Shown here piece after piece: positions 53,170 to 64,000 of a stretch of 64,000 bases of DNA. The number at the start of each line of letters is the position of its first letter. Positions within the stretch are counted from its first letter, which is position 1. A model generated the notes under the pieces. It was not told the DNA's origin and did not search any database. It worked only from the letters and a program-made list of their open reading frames with translations. Position numbers and translations under genes: made by a program. The stretch covers positions 2,170,001-2,234,000 of the forward strand of contig JAEVLN010000013.1 of NCBI GenBank assembly GCA_018350325.1. The letters are read 5' to 3'. The stretch is from Globodera rostochiensis. Its lineage: Eukaryota > Nematoda > Chromadorea > Rhabditida > Heteroderidae.

Positions 53170-54589
53170 TCACATTTTCCAGTATTTTGAGAATGTATTC
53201 GATCATATCAAATCAAGCTCCAGAGCGTATTTAGAAAAAAAAATTTCGGGGGGAGGGTAACTAGGGATGCTTAAACCGCCGCTTTGGGTAGCCGGTTATC
53301 GGTTAACCGGGATGCGTTTAGTTTCTTCCAATCATTCATTAAGAAGTTGCGCATTTTACCCTTTAAAGTTACACTTTTCACGCAACGATTCTCTGTGTCT
53401 GTTTTCCCACAACGGGGGGGGGGCCTTGGCCTTTCCTTCCGTCTCAGATAAGTTCCTTTGGCCATTATCCGCTTTCTCCCCAACCTCCGCTGCACTTCCC
53501 TCCCTCTTCTCTTCTTATCTGCCCTCCTCCCCTTCCTTACTCCGATTTGCAATTCAATGTGAAGAGGGGCCGGGGGCGCCGAGGGGGGGGGGTGGAAGAA
53601 TGGACGGCCTCACTGGCTGGTGGCGAGGCCAAAGGAAGGGGAGTGGAGAGGCTGCGCATGTGGGGGAATAATTATGAGAGGAAGGCCCTTGGAAAGGTTG
53701 GGCGGGGGATGGGAGCATCGGATGGTCGATGGATGTCCCCCGAGGGAATGGCGGTGGGGAAAGCCCAGCAGGACGTAAGATTGTTCGGCGTCCTTCGTCC
53801 TTGCCGCGACAAACATCACCCACTCGTCCTTCCATCTTCGTCTACGGCACTTTTCTACTCAAGCAATAGAAAGGGGAGAGAGCTCACAGTAGGAACCGCA
53901 AAAGTGCCAGAAACAATCATTCTGATGGGGGGGGGATCCGAGAGATTGGACTTTTGAAAGTGCCGAAAGAGAGCAGACAGTCAATTGTTGGCGGTAATTA
54001 CAAAGGATTTGGTTCAAAGATAAGAAGAGAAGGCCGATTTTCGGCTCCCCCCCCCATTTAATCCAATTCATTTCACTATTTTCCAAATTCTTTCCTCCCC
54101 GCCCATTTTTGATTCGCCCTCCGGCGCTGACCGGGTGGAAAACATCCAGTTGCACCAGTGAGGAGTGAAGAAGCATTGCCAACGCGGGAAAGAATGGACG
54201 ACGGACGGGCGAAAAATCTCATTGGACCTCTGTCCAAAAACACTAGCCCTGTGACACAAATCCAAAAATTGGATGGAAAGCATTGTGCCAGTTGGGCTTG
54301 GTTGGAAAGGGTGCTCGAGGGGAGGGGGGAATTATCCGAATTAATTCCACCGGGCGCCCTCTCCCGCTACAACATCAATCCCCCCCCCCCCTCCCCGACA
54401 CCATCCATCCTACGGGTAAAGCCATCTCATTCATTCAGCAGTTACCCATCTCCTCCCCCCCTCCTCCATTTTTCCCATCCCCTCCCCCTCCCCCCCCCCC
54501 CCCTCCCCCATCCACTGTTTTTTGAAAGATTCGTCTGTTTTTTTCTAAGGAAATAGGCTTGCAAATATGCAAATTGGCACAGACAAGCG
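53170..54589. other. intergenic upstream of the GPCR gene
   Basis: 53230-53300 carries a repeat (AAAAAATTTCGGGGGGAGGG; GGTTATCGGTTAACCGG). The rest is GC-moderate with several poly-purine or poly-pyrimidine patches. No gene supported. Confidence 0.35.
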
Positions 54590-56726
54590 ATGCATTTTAG
54601 GCCAATGTCCTCCTCCCTATCCCTTTCTTCTTCTCCCAGTCAGCAACCGCATTTGCCTTCCCTCTCCTCCGTTCCGCTCCTTCTGGACATGCTGTTGCTG
54701 AACACTTCCAGCACGACCACTACCACGATCACCAGCACCACGACCATCAGCACATCAATTACAACCACCATGCCCCCCCTCACCCTGTCCCATGCTGCCC
54801 TCCCATCGCCTCCTCCGCCCCCTTCTTCCGTTCTCCACATGAGACTTGCTTTGACCATCACCCATCTGCTGCTCGTCTCCCTCGGTAAGTTGTGCTAAAG
54901 CCTTTCTGTTGACTCCTACCCTGTGACAATGTGCAGGAAGTGTCAACCTTCTCGTCATCTTCGTCATCCTTATCAGACCGTACATGCGGTCCATCACCAA
55001 CGTTTACATGGTAAGAACGGAATAAGTTGTGGCACGGCAGCAAGACCAACGACTCACAGATATCGCTTTGTCTGGCGGATTTCATTTACTTGACTAATCT
55101 GACGCTGGTCGCCGTCACTCAGCTCAACGACAAATCTTGGCCTTTCTCTTCTGTTCTCTGCACAATGTGAGCCATATAGAAAAGTCCACTCATATTCCAA
55201 TTCAGGTATCACGGGACCGAAACAACAGGTAGGACAATCTGCTGATCGCCCCAGAAAGCCCTCGTCAATTCCGAAGCCGGCATTTAACGTTGATGCTCTA
55301 GGCAAGTATGCCAGTGTGATGTTCGTGGTACTGCTTGCCGTCGACCGTTACTGTGCCATGTGCAAGTCCAGTTGGTGCTCACGCTATCGCACTTACCGTG
55401 CCGCGGTGCTCGTATCGCTTGCCGCGTGGCTGTTCGCAGCGTTGGCCGCTTCTCCATTGTATTTCTTCGCAGAAGTTGCACTATTGCGGCTTCGTTCCTC
55501 CGCGTCATTTTCGGCTACTGACCGGCGCGAAGTGCACAAATTATGTATCGCAAAATGGCCCAACTCGGATGTGGCACGATGGTGCGCGTTTCAGTGACGC
55601 TTTTTGCAATCTCACATTTTTGAATCTCGATTCTTAATCAGAATTTTAGTCAATTAACTCTCGAATCGGAAGTTGAACTTTGTTTGATTTCCCTGCTCTT
55701 TCTTTCTAAGGTATATTACAATTTCCTCCGTGCTGATCTTTGCCCTTCCCTTGGCCGTCATCATTTTCTGCTACTATCACATCCTCAACAAACTCCGCGA
55801 AGCTCTTAAATCTTGCAAGCGGATGAAGCGCGGTGCAAGCTCACGGGCACCCTACCACCGCGTGACCAGGTTTAAACCGCTCTGCTGTTTAAAAACACTG
55901 ATCGCCGTCACAATCAGATTGGTCCTTTGGGTGGTGGTGTTCCACGTACTGTCCTGGTTGGTCCGTTACTGCTGACCTCCCTGAACTCGTCCTCAGGTCC
56001 CCTTTCTGGCTGTTCAACCTGTTCTCCTCCATCTTCCGCCTTCGAATTTCCACCCAATTTGATCGGATTGTCGTCAACATCATCCACCTGTTCCCCTACG
56101 TGAACTGTGCCCTCAATCCCATTCTCTATGTCGCACACGCGGAGAATTTTCGGCTGGCGTTCCGTTCACTTTTTTGTGGAAAATTTCTCGGGCGACGCCA
56201 TGACGAACTGTTTGACGGAAGTCGGACGATTGTGCCCGGAACCAATGGCTTTACTTTGGCGACGGCAGGCGGAAGTTCGGTGCTGATTAACGGAAATACG
56301 TTTGGCAGGCTCAGTGTCGCGGGCGCACATTCTCCGTTCAAACCACAGACATTCGACCGATGTTCAAGCAGTTCTGAAGGAATTCTGTTGACCAGTCCAC
56401 CGGCAGCAAGAGCATTGGGGACGCAAAGATTGACCGCCGCCGTGGGAGGGCCAGGCCCAGGCGGGGCGGGGTCAGCACCGTCGCTGTTGCTGGACTGCCC
56501 CAAACTGCCGTTGAGGGCAAACAGCGCCAAGCATTCCGTGATCACTTTGGAAAGCAGTGGAGCGGAACCGACGGGTGGCGTAAGAAGGCGCGAGCCGAGG
56601 ACAGAAAGACACCAGCAGGGACACGTCTGCGAACAGGTCGAACGTGAGGGTTCTGGCTTAAGGTGTCCCTTTTGCCGTTTCTACGGCATTTCCCTTTGTT
56701 GCGCATATATTTATCATTTGTTTTGA
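54590..56726 (+). CDS. class A GPCR, neuropeptide (somatostatin/galanin/allatostatin-like) type
   Basis: Seven-pass receptor. The extracellular N-terminus is Thr/Ser/Pro-rich (NTSS near residue 38 is a possible N-glycosylation site). TM1 includes GSVNLLVIFVIL. TM2 is ISLCLADFIYL. ECL1/TM3 is SSVLCTMYHGTETTG, then KYASVMFVVLLAVDRYCAM with DRY intact. TM4 is AAVLVSLAAWLFAALA. ECL2 has the disulfide Cys in EVHKLCIAKWPNS. TM5 is VLIFALPLAVIIFCYYHIL. Loop 3 is basic. TM6 is LVLWVVVFHVLSW joined to SPFWLFNLFSSIF. TM7 is VNCALNPILYVAHAENF with NPxxY. The cytoplasmic tail is about 160 residues, Gly/Ser-rich. Eight exons, phase-consistent GT-AG. The DRY-CAM block and tail place it with peptide receptors; its ligand is not inferable. 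Start chosen at 54590; Met codons at 54605 and later are alternatives. Confidence 0.9.
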
Positions 56727-56932
56727 TTCGCCTAATTCCAGTCTGTGTTAAGTTGCCGCTCGAAACTCGGAGGTTTTTCAGACTCGAATTCGACTTGAAC
56801 TTTTTCTAACCTTGAGGCAATCCGGCTGGGGCCTATCTCAGTTGTGTCATATTTGATGACAATTTGGAAATTTTTCTTCTTTTTTTTTTGCGCTCGATTT
56901 ACATATTTTGTTTAGCGGGAAGAGGGAGGTAT

Positions 56933-56967
56933 CGGCGGTGCCGATAGGCGCCGCCGAGAAAATTTTT
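56933..56967 (+). repeat. hairpin-bearing dispersed repeat
   Basis: Intact core followed by GAGAAAATTTTTTAAAAATA. Confidence 0.8.
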
Positions 56968-56999
56968 TAAAAATAGGCCAATTTTGTTAAAAAATTTTT

Positions 57000-57135
57000 T
57001 TCCGATTTCCGACTTTTTTGGGGTCGGAATTCCGATTTCCGACTTTTTTGGGGTCGGAATTCCGATTTTTTTGGGGTCGGAATTCCGATTTCCGACTTTT
57101 TTGGGGTCGGAATTCCGATTTCCGAAATTTTTTGA
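57000..57135 (+). repeat. short tandem repeat of CGACTTTTTTGGGGTCGGAA
   Basis: About five units of TTCCGATTTCCGACTTTTTT plus GGGGTCGGAA (about 30 bp), directly following a hairpin repeat. Confidence 0.85.
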
Positions 57136-57377
57136 GGTCGTCGGCGCCCATCCCTGATATGTCGTATCTGTGTTTCAATTCCGTCGTATTGACTAGGATA
57201 TGAATGGTATAGAATTGGCCCAAAATTCAAAAACTGTTAAAATATAAACCAATCGATTCCTCTCGTCGAGCTGAGCACGAATCTGCAAAAATTTTTGCGC
57301 GCAAAGCACTTTGAAGAAAGTTATGCGAAGAAAGTCATGGCTCCCCAAAGTTGGCAAAAAACCATAGAGGGAACCCC

Positions 57378-58270
57378 CGCTTCCGGTCCGAACGTCGAAT
57401 GGTCCGAATGTCGAATAAGCCAAAAACTATCCGAATGTCGAATAGAACAAAAATAGTCCGAATGTCGAAATTCCCAATGTCGAATAAGCCAAAAACTATC
57501 CGAATGTCGAATAGAACAAAAAAAGTCCGAATGTCGAATTTCTGAATGTCGAATTTTCTGAATGTCGAATAACACAAAAACTATCCGAATGTCGAATAAG
57601 CTAAAAACTATCCGAATGTCGAATAAAACAAAAACAGTCCGAATGTCGAAAGTTTTCATTCTACTTTTTGAGTATTACTAGTAATTCATTTGTACAAATT
57701 AGAGATCGGCGAGCCGACCGAGATTTTCTGAGAGTCCAGGTCTCGAATCTCGGTCGCATAATTTTGTTTTGCCAGTGATAAGGTTAATTTTGTGATTTTA
57801 ACAAATGCCATTCAAGAAATTGTAAGCGCTTTCATTCCTTCGGCAAAACAGAAGTTTGTGATCGGCACTTACATTCAGCACAGGATGTACCTAGCGGTCT
57901 ACGCATTGATGAGCAACTACACACTCCATCGAAGTTCTTAAGGAACTGAAGAACGCACCCGGCGGCGGCATTTTTATCCCGGGCATTTTTTTGCGATCTC
58001 AAAAATTATCAAAAAATTAATAAAGTTTTTTTTTGCAATTTAAAAATGGTTACTGGTAAATTTTTTCGTCGAATTCGATCTTTTTGTTCTATTCGATATT
58101 GGAAAATTTTTGTGTTATTCGACATTCAGAAAATTCGACATTCAGAAATTCGACATTCGGACTATTTTTGTTCTATTCGACATTCGGATAGTTTTTGGCT
58201 TATTCGACATTGGGAATTTCGACATTCGGAAATTCGACATTCGGACGATTCGACGTTCGAACCGGTAGCC
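57378..58270. mobile_element. fold-back element built from TCCGAATGTCGAAT words, target duplication GGGAACCCC
   Basis: Left arm 57378-57652: CGCTTCCGGTCCGAACGTCG, then about ten CCGAATGTCGAATA units. Right arm about 58060-58270: the same units inverted, ending CGTTCGAACCGGTAGCC. Flanks 57369-57377 and 58271-58279 are both GGGAACCCC. The spacer of about 400 bp has no coding signal. The order of spacer words (GAATAAGCCAAAAACTAT, GAATAGAACAAAAA) matches between arms. Confidence 0.85.
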
Positions 58271-58774
58271 GGGAACCCCCCCCCCTTGTTCAAAATTTGT
58301 GGGAAAATTTTTCTTCTAAAAATTGTCTGAAAATATTTATGTTATTTGATGCGCTGATTACGAATTCGTCAATAGAAAATAAAAATTGAGAATTTAAAGC
58401 GGTTTTTGAACCGATTGAAATTTGAAAATTAAAGAAAAATGACTTTTAAGTAAACCAAAGTCCGATAGGGGGAAAATTTAGACAGTAAAGTGGAAAATAG
58501 CAGCCAAAGTACCGCACACTCTAATCCATGCTCAGCTCGAAGTCGAAATTAAATAGTTACCTGTTTTTTCTTTTTCTTTAAAAACTCTCTTAACAATTCT
58601 ATCTTCTAAAGAGTTATAGCTAATAATTACAATTCAGGACAGAATATGTTAATAATTTCAGTTAAGAACGTTCAGAAACAAAAAAATTTATATATTTAAC
58701 AGTTTTTGAATTAATACCCTATAAAAGTAGGAATACCAAAATTGACATTAAAGTAAAGAATAGGCAAAATGTTA

Positions 58775-58842
58775 GCCCCGGGTGAGACTCGAACTCATGT
58801 CCTCTAATCCGTGGGCAGCTCTTCCAACTGAGCTACCGGGGC
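58775..58842 (-). repeat. tRNA-like repeat with deletion in the anticodon arm
   Basis: Same as the 49.8-kb copy but four bases shorter in the anticodon region (CCTCTAATCC) and with T-stem changes. Its flanks match on both sides. Confidence 0.75.
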
Positions 58843-58900
58843 GTCCCATTAGCCTTCTTCTTTATGGATGATCTTTTGCCCCCGCCATAGGCGTTTTAAC

Positions 58901-59690
58901 TAGTGTTCGGCACGGTAAAATTTACCGCGGTAAAAACCGGTAAAAATCGGTAAAAATTTACGGTAAATTTACCGGTTTACCGTTACCGGTCGCATTTCGT
59001 CCCAACCGGTAAAAACCGGTAACGGTAAAAATCGGTAAATTACCGATTTACCGTTACCGGTCCAAGTCATTTACCGCGGTAAATTACCGGTTTTCCGGTA
59101 AAAAATTTTAAACTAATATTGATACTTATTTTGAATTTGGCATTCAATTCAAAGAAATTTTGGGTCAAGTCTGACTCAAACATAGTCCAAAATCGCAATT
59201 TTTTGCCCATTTTTTAAAAAAAATCTTAAAAATTCGAAAAATCCCCCCCCCCCTGGTTCAGGAGAGATACATTTAGAAATTGGGAATTGTTTTTACCCGA
59301 TGGAAGCCCTGAATAATACCCAAAAAAACACCCTCCAAAATCCAACTTCTTTTTTTGGAAAAAATTGATTAAGAAAACCGAAAAAATGCAACCCCTAAAA
59401 TTGTCATCGGAATGTGCAGAAGAAAAATCGAGAACTGGTTCATAACAAATTTGTGCAAGTTATTGGGAAAGATTTGTTGTGAGTTTGTAAAACTAGAAAG
59501 GACTTTAATTTCAATTTTTGAAAATTTACCGATTTACCGGCATTTTTTGGTCGGTAAAAACCGGTAACGGTAAAAACCGGTAAATTTACCGATTACCGTT
59601 ACCGGTCGTTTTGGGTTACGAACGGTAAAAAACCGGTAACGGTAATTACCGGTTTTACCGTTACCGGAAAATGCCATTTGCCGAACACTA
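58901..59690. mobile_element. 790-bp hAT-like element, target duplication GTTTTAAC, nested in a dispersed repeat
   Basis: Ends TAGTGTTCGGCA and TGCCGAACACTA. Flanks 58893-58900 and 59691-59698 are both GTTTTAAC. The arms are GGTAAAAACCGGTAACGG words in opposite orientation. The uninterrupted copy at about 49948 reads GCGTTTTAACCG, that is, with one GTTTTAAC. Confidence 0.92.
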
Positions 59691-59790
59691 GTTTTAACCG
59701 TACGTCCAACCAGCGGAATTCTCTCTCATCCTTACATTAACTATTAAATTTTTTAAAATGGAGAAAACCTCTCAATAAGTAAGAAATGTG

Positions 59791-59935
59791 GCTACCGGTC
59801 CGAAGGTCGAAAAGAACAAAAACAGTCCAAAGGTCGAATAGAAGAAAAAATGTCCGAAGGTCGAATATCCCAAGGTCGAAAACTCTGAAGGTCGAAAAGA
59901 ACAAAAACAGTCCGAAGGTCGAATTAAATTCCATG
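59791..59935 (+). repeat. one-armed array of GTCCGAAGGTCGAAAAG words
   Basis: It starts GGCTACCGGTCCGAAGG, the conserved terminus of the fold-back family, then four to five CCGAAGGTCGAA units. No inverse arm was found, so it is a solo arm. Confidence 0.75.
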
Positions 59936-60059
59936 GCTGAAGAGCGTACTATTTTAAGCACTTTACAACACCGATAAGCTTTTATCAATCATATAAATAA
60001 ACGAAATAAAAATTGGTTAATTGTCGAGATCGCAAAAAGCGACGAAATGCGCTGCGGAT

Positions 60060-60355
60060 GGTCTGGCCGATTGAGTTTGGTGGGCAGTTGAGTCTGGTGG
60101 CCATTTGAGTCTGGCCGGTTGAGTCTGGGCCAGTTTGAGTCTGGCCGGTTGAGTCTGGGCCAGTTTGAGTCTGGCCGGTTGAGTCTGGGCCAGTTTGAGC
60201 CTGGCAGTCTGGTGGGCAGTTGAGTCTGGTGGCCATTTGTATCTGGCCGGTTGAGTCTGGACCAATTTGAGTCTGGCCGATTGAGTCTGGGCCAGTTTGA
60301 GCCTGGCCGGTTGAGTCTGGTCGCCATTTGAGTCTGGCCGGTTGAGTCTGGCTAG
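60060..60355 (+). repeat. minisatellite of TTGAGTCTGGCCGG words
   Basis: About ten units of GGTTGAGTCTGGGCCAGTTT plus GAGTCTGGCC with internal variants (GGTGGCCATTTGAGTCTGG). The long minus frames across it are repeat artefacts. Confidence 0.88.
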
Positions 60356-60756
60356 AAGGAAAAAAGTTGCAATATTTGGGAAATTAAATTTCTGAACCGG
60401 TTTCAATAACCGTTTAAATATTATAAAGGCTTAAATTATTTTTTTTTAGGCTTAGAAAACATCTAGGAAGCGAATTCAAGTAATTTTTGCAGATTTCAAA
60501 GCCAACTTAACCGGTTCAAAAAGTGGTTTAAGTGCTTTCTACAACATTCTTGATCAAAATTCGGTTTCAGCACCAAAACAAATGGAGGGGCAAAAATGGT
60601 TTAAAGCGCACTTTGCGTGCTTTGGGTTTGGAGAAAGGGCACAACTTAAGAAAGTATGGCATCATCGATGTGACCGGATGCCAAAAAATGCCCGGAACCC
60701 GGAATCATGAATACAGATTTTGTGAATTCTGTTTAACTTCAGTGATGCAGGAGGAG

Positions 60757-60788
60757 GCGGTGCCGATAGGCGCCGCCGAGAAAATTTT
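60757..60788 (+). repeat. hairpin-bearing dispersed repeat
   Basis: Intact core, then GAGAAAATTTTG and CAATTTGTTAAGAGATTTGC. Confidence 0.8.
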
Positions 60789-60899
60789 GTATTTTTAAGT
60801 CAATTTGTTAAGAGATTTGCAGCCAAAATTTTAAAAATACGGCAATTTTTTAGAAGGCCGCCGAAAATTTTTTTTACAAAATTAGCAATCCTTGTCGAT

Positions 60900-61160
60900 C
60901 CGTTATCCATCCGTATCCGTGACGAATTCGAACAATTTTTCGAAATTTGTTTTTTTGTTTTTTTTTATCAACAGTTTGGTGGTATAAATTATAAAAAGCA
61001 AAACATTTGTTTTCGCAATTGTTCGAATTCGGGTTCGGAAAAGGTCAAAATAGAAGTCAGATTCGGTTTCTACAGCCCAGAAAGCCCCCTATAAAACTAT
61101 TTTTGATTTTTTGAAAAATTGTTCGATTTGGGGTCAGGGCTTCGAAATTGGTCGAATTGA
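60900..61160. repeat. dispersed CGAATTCGGGTTCGG-word repeat
   Basis: Contains GTTCGAATTCGGGTTCGG, TCAGATTCGGTTTCTACAGC and a second partial copy (GTTCGATTTGGGGTCAGG), the family in the arms at 4.1 and 42.1 kb. Confidence 0.55.
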
Positions 61161-61639
61161 AACGCACATATGACACATATCATAGGCGGCACATCATTTT
61201 CCCTACGATTTAATTATACGATATTATATCGTATCATAGGATCATATCGGAGATATGACACAATTGAAATAGGCCCCTGGTTTGTATGTACTGTATCCAA
61301 TAGCAAAATACAGTAACAGTAAATTCATCGGCTCCAACAAAAGCCGAATGTGAGGCAATCGACAGCTCTCACAGCAGCTGGAAAGTTTATGCTTCAAAGA
61401 ATCCATTTTTTGCTATAATCTTTCTCGGATTGTTTGAAAATTTAATAAAATATCCCGCCTGTCAACTCACGGGACCATATACATGAACCCGGGGTTTGAT
61501 ACCTATTTTGCCACTTTTTCTTACCTTACCTATTTAGGTACCTATTTCGTTTTAAAACCTAAAAATCCAAAAACAAATTTTGGGGGGGGGGGGGAATTTA
61601 TACAATTTACGCCTTTCATTACATTCATTGTCTTTCAGA

Positions 61640-61860
61640 CGACAGCTCTTTGTACCAGCGGCGTCGGCGGCGGGACAGAGGCGCCGGCGGCACTCTTTTC
61701 TTCCAATTCGGTCCCTTTCGTGTCCCGAGTGATTAACGCTGCGCGACCCGCGCAAAAGAGGCAATGTTCTGCTAAAGTTTCCAGGGGATTGCCCACTAGA
61801 GGATTAGCAGTTCATGGGAAGAGAATGATCGATCAATGGCCGACACTTTTCTGCTGTTAA
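61640..61860 (+). CDS. possible exon of a small secreted or basic peptide
   Basis: After a CTTTCAG acceptor the frame reads TTALCTSGVGGGTEAPAALF, then AARPAQKRQCSAKV and GLAVHGKRMIDQWPTLFCC and a stop. KR and GKR sites hint at a processed precursor, but I see no signal peptide or repeated peptide. It may be chance. Confidence 0.2.
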
Positions 61861-61869
61861 ATGGCAAAT

Positions 61870-62514
61870 TTTAAAAACGTCTTTTGTCAGCAGGTCGCTA
61901 ATTGTGGGCAAATCACCGCCAATTCCTTTGCATAGAAGCAACACCGGTGATCAAATGCCACGGGAGAAGAGAAAGGCGGAGGAGAAGATTAGCCTCGGGG
62001 CGGAAGAAGAAGAAGCTGATGAATGGATTATGGGGGAGGAGGGCGACGAATTTGTTTAGGTAATTAATTGGATTAAAGAGTGCCATTATCAATTGTTTAT
62101 TTGGCACTTAAATTGTTTTTGTGTATCCTACAATTGAGCCCAGACTGCGAGCTGTTCGCCATTTCGCAAATTGCGCTACATTTGTTAATTAAAAGGCATT
62201 GACCTCTTTCGCGCACTTCCTCCCCCCCCCCCCACTCCCTCAATCTTCACTCCCCCCCCCCAATCTCCACTCACATCTCATCATTCTGGCGAATATTGTC
62301 CCCCCACCCACCCCTTACTTTGTCTCCCAAATGTCCTTCCTCCCCCATCTGGCACCGCTTCTTCTGCTCCTCCAGCGCCTTTTACTGCTCCAATCCTCCC
62401 TCACCTCCCAACCTCTGCTCTTGTTCTTCACGCGAGCCTTCTTCTACCCCCGCAGTTCGCAGTTAGTTCTGTCCTGATGGCCCGCCGGTCTTCTATCCGA
62501 TTATTGTTCCTGCA
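61870..62514. other. DNA upstream of the GT92 gene
   Basis: C-rich low-complexity stretches (62221-62235, 62253-62262) precede a likely acceptor TTCCTGCAG at 62514. The first exon(s) of the downstream gene were not identified. Confidence 0.35.
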
Positions 62515-64000
62515 GCATCAACGGACTTCACAGCCTGCACAATGTGGTCATCGTCCTGGTGACTGGCGATCGCCGGATGGCGGCATTCCCTTCCTCCAAC
62601 TCGGACATCATTTGTGGCACATTCACTGGTCTCCACCAATGGAAACATTTGATGGCTACCAAAATTGAGCCTCTGCACATCGGATACGAACATGCGCCCT
62701 GTAGACTGGCAATTTATCGCATCATTTGCCACTCTTTCCCCTTCCAAAATGCGTTCCAACAACGCATTGGGCTGAGGATTGGCGGGAGCAGTCCAATTGA
62801 AGTCAACGGACTCATTTCTTTCTTAATTTTGCAACGGGAATTGTCCTTCAGATGGATGTAACATTGGCTGATCAAACCCCTCGTCAACTTGTCGTTTGTC
62901 CGGGGCGCGTTTTCTTATTTGATCAGGTTTTTGGCTGTTACAATCAAAAGGTCCGAAAAAATGATCCCATTCGCAGTGGCATCTGCTGATCACTTCGTTG
63001 GAACTTTACCGACTTCACCGGATTGACCTCGTCCTCGTCCATGTCCATTCCGTCCATCCCTCACTGATGGCACTTCTTCGATTGTACGAAGAGGAAGGAA
63101 TTGTTCGAGTTCGCCCCAGTCTTCGAATGCCCTCGGGCGATAACTCTTTAGCCTTCGATCCCAACTCCGAAACATTATGGAACAATCAGTTAGTCAACTT
63201 CCACGATTGCCTTTACACGTTCAAAGAAAGGTTTGTTTGCAGTTCGCAACGCACAACAACCATTTTTGAGCTTAAATCAATTCCGAATTCCCGTATTCTC
63301 TGATCAACTCAATTCAGCTCCGATTTCATTGCTTTTCCCGACTGGGACGATCTTCTGATCACTCCCGCCTCCACGCCTCTGCCAGTCGAACTTCATAACT
63401 TTGTCTCTGTTCACCCCGATTCCGCTGCACTTCTTCCAAAACGATTTCCCGGTCACTTCCCCACCATCGGTGCATTCGTTTCGTCCGCTACTTTTTCAAT
63501 TGACTTATTTTTTTAGCCCAACTAAGTTCCGACGGAAGGGAAATGGCCGATCGGTTAATACGAGAAGTTCGTTTCAGTGTTTGGCCGTCAGATGCTCAAT
63601 TCATAAGCAAAGTGCTGCTCAGACCCAAATTTGTTTCCGGCGTCGATTTGCACGGTCCGGCTGGCACAATAGCCTGGGGACACCAAAGTGTGGAACTGCC
63701 GGTTGAGAAGGCCTTCTTCATTCATGCCAGGGACTATCAGCGGGTCTGGGGGGGGGGGGGGGGTCAATCGTCTGAAAGGTTATCGGATCCCTTACAGAAC
63801 CCCCGGATCACACAACGACTTCCCTCTGCGCCCTCTCTGATTTCTAATTTGGCAACTTTTCTCACCCGCCACAATGCTTCTCTTTCAAATTTACCCAAAT
63901 CCGAACGTTTTCTGTCGACACTGAATGAATGTTTGGGACGAATCGAAGCGAAAGTGAGGAGCAATCGGCGCTCAAAATGTTTTAACTACGCCCACTGCCG
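62515..64000 (+). CDS. glycosyltransferase family 92 (DUF23) protein, partial at both ends
   Basis: GT92 enzymes are Golgi type II membrane proteins; C. elegans GALT-1 adds galactose to core fucose of N-glycans. The exon from 62515 reads INGLHSLHNVVIVLVTGDRR and continues with RLAIYRIICHSF. Next is WHLLITSLELYRLHRIDLVL, then VHSVHPSLMALLRLYEEEG, and LWNNQLVNFHDCLYTFKER, the usual N-x-x-DC stretch. After an intron comes SSDFIAFPDWDDLLITP, matching the family D-x-D/E acidic motif. A further exon gives SKVLLRPKFVSGVDLHG and the His-containing VEKAFFIHARDYQ. The frame then crosses a 16-G run as poly-Gly and continues to KCFNYAHC at the edge. The start, signal anchor and 3' end are not in view. 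Confidence 0.75.

Noticed and set aside
53267..53957. Two overlapping plus frames of 134 and 136 codons
   Set aside because: They contain G-run poly-Gly and no recognisable domain, and begin inside a dispersed repeat.
60017..60406. 129-codon minus frame of RLNRPDSNW repeats
   Set aside because: Minisatellite translation.

Overview
This window is AT-rich nuclear DNA of a nematode. The genes are split by short introns (39-60 bp is common) and include chitin synthase, a cuticle collagen, an RFamide precursor of flp-18 type, a met-2/SETDB1-type methyltransferase and beta-tubulin. Three introns are best explained by a GC donor with phase kept across the junction. From general knowledge, frequent GC-AG introns are a trait of cyst nematodes (Globodera/Heterodera), so a plant-parasitic tylenchid is my best guess. 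No rRNA or trans-splice marker in the window fixes the genus.

Layout. 1-106 (-): last part of an unidentified gene. 512-2235 (-): ESCRT-I subunit VPS37. 2.3-5.6 kb: repeats. 5.59-11.46 kb (+): chitin synthase. 11.76-13.30 kb (-): dTDP-glucose 4,6-dehydratase-like protein, convergent with it. 14.3-22 kb: gene-free repeats, including a 2.1 kb DNA transposon with a broken transposase piece and nested insertions. 22.06-30.25 kb (+): met-2/SETDB1-like H3K9 methyltransferase. 32.74-35.46 kb (+): nuclear receptor with a zinc-finger domain but no ligand-binding domain. 37.01-38.83 kb (+): beta-tubulin. 39.73-41.13 kb (+): cuticle collagen. 43.05-44.96 kb (+): four-pass membrane protein whose last intron is a pyrimidine-strand minisatellite. 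46.12-46.82 kb (+): flp-18. 47-54 kb: repeats, including a 1.7 kb G-rich minisatellite. 54.59-56.73 kb (+): neuropeptide-type GPCR. 56.9-61.2 kb: repeats. 62.5-64.0 kb (+): GT92 (DUF23) glycosyltransferase, cut by the window edge.

There is no operon-like linked pathway. The genes are a gene-dense nematode mixture: cuticle and eggshell building (chitin synthase, collagen, possibly the nucleotide-sugar enzyme), chromatin (met-2), cytoskeleton, endosomal sorting, and neuropeptide signalling (an RFamide precursor and, 8 kb away, an unrelated-looking peptide GPCR).

The most unusual content is the mobile-element layer. Many small DNA elements have exact 8- or 9-bp target duplications that I could read directly. 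Several are fold-back elements whose inverted arms are built from short tandem words that differ between copies, while the outermost ends stay conserved. One element sits inside a tRNA-like repeat, and a second copy of that repeat preserves the empty site. A hairpin-bearing repeat (GGCGGTGCC, GATA loop, GGCGCCGCC) occurs about twelve times.
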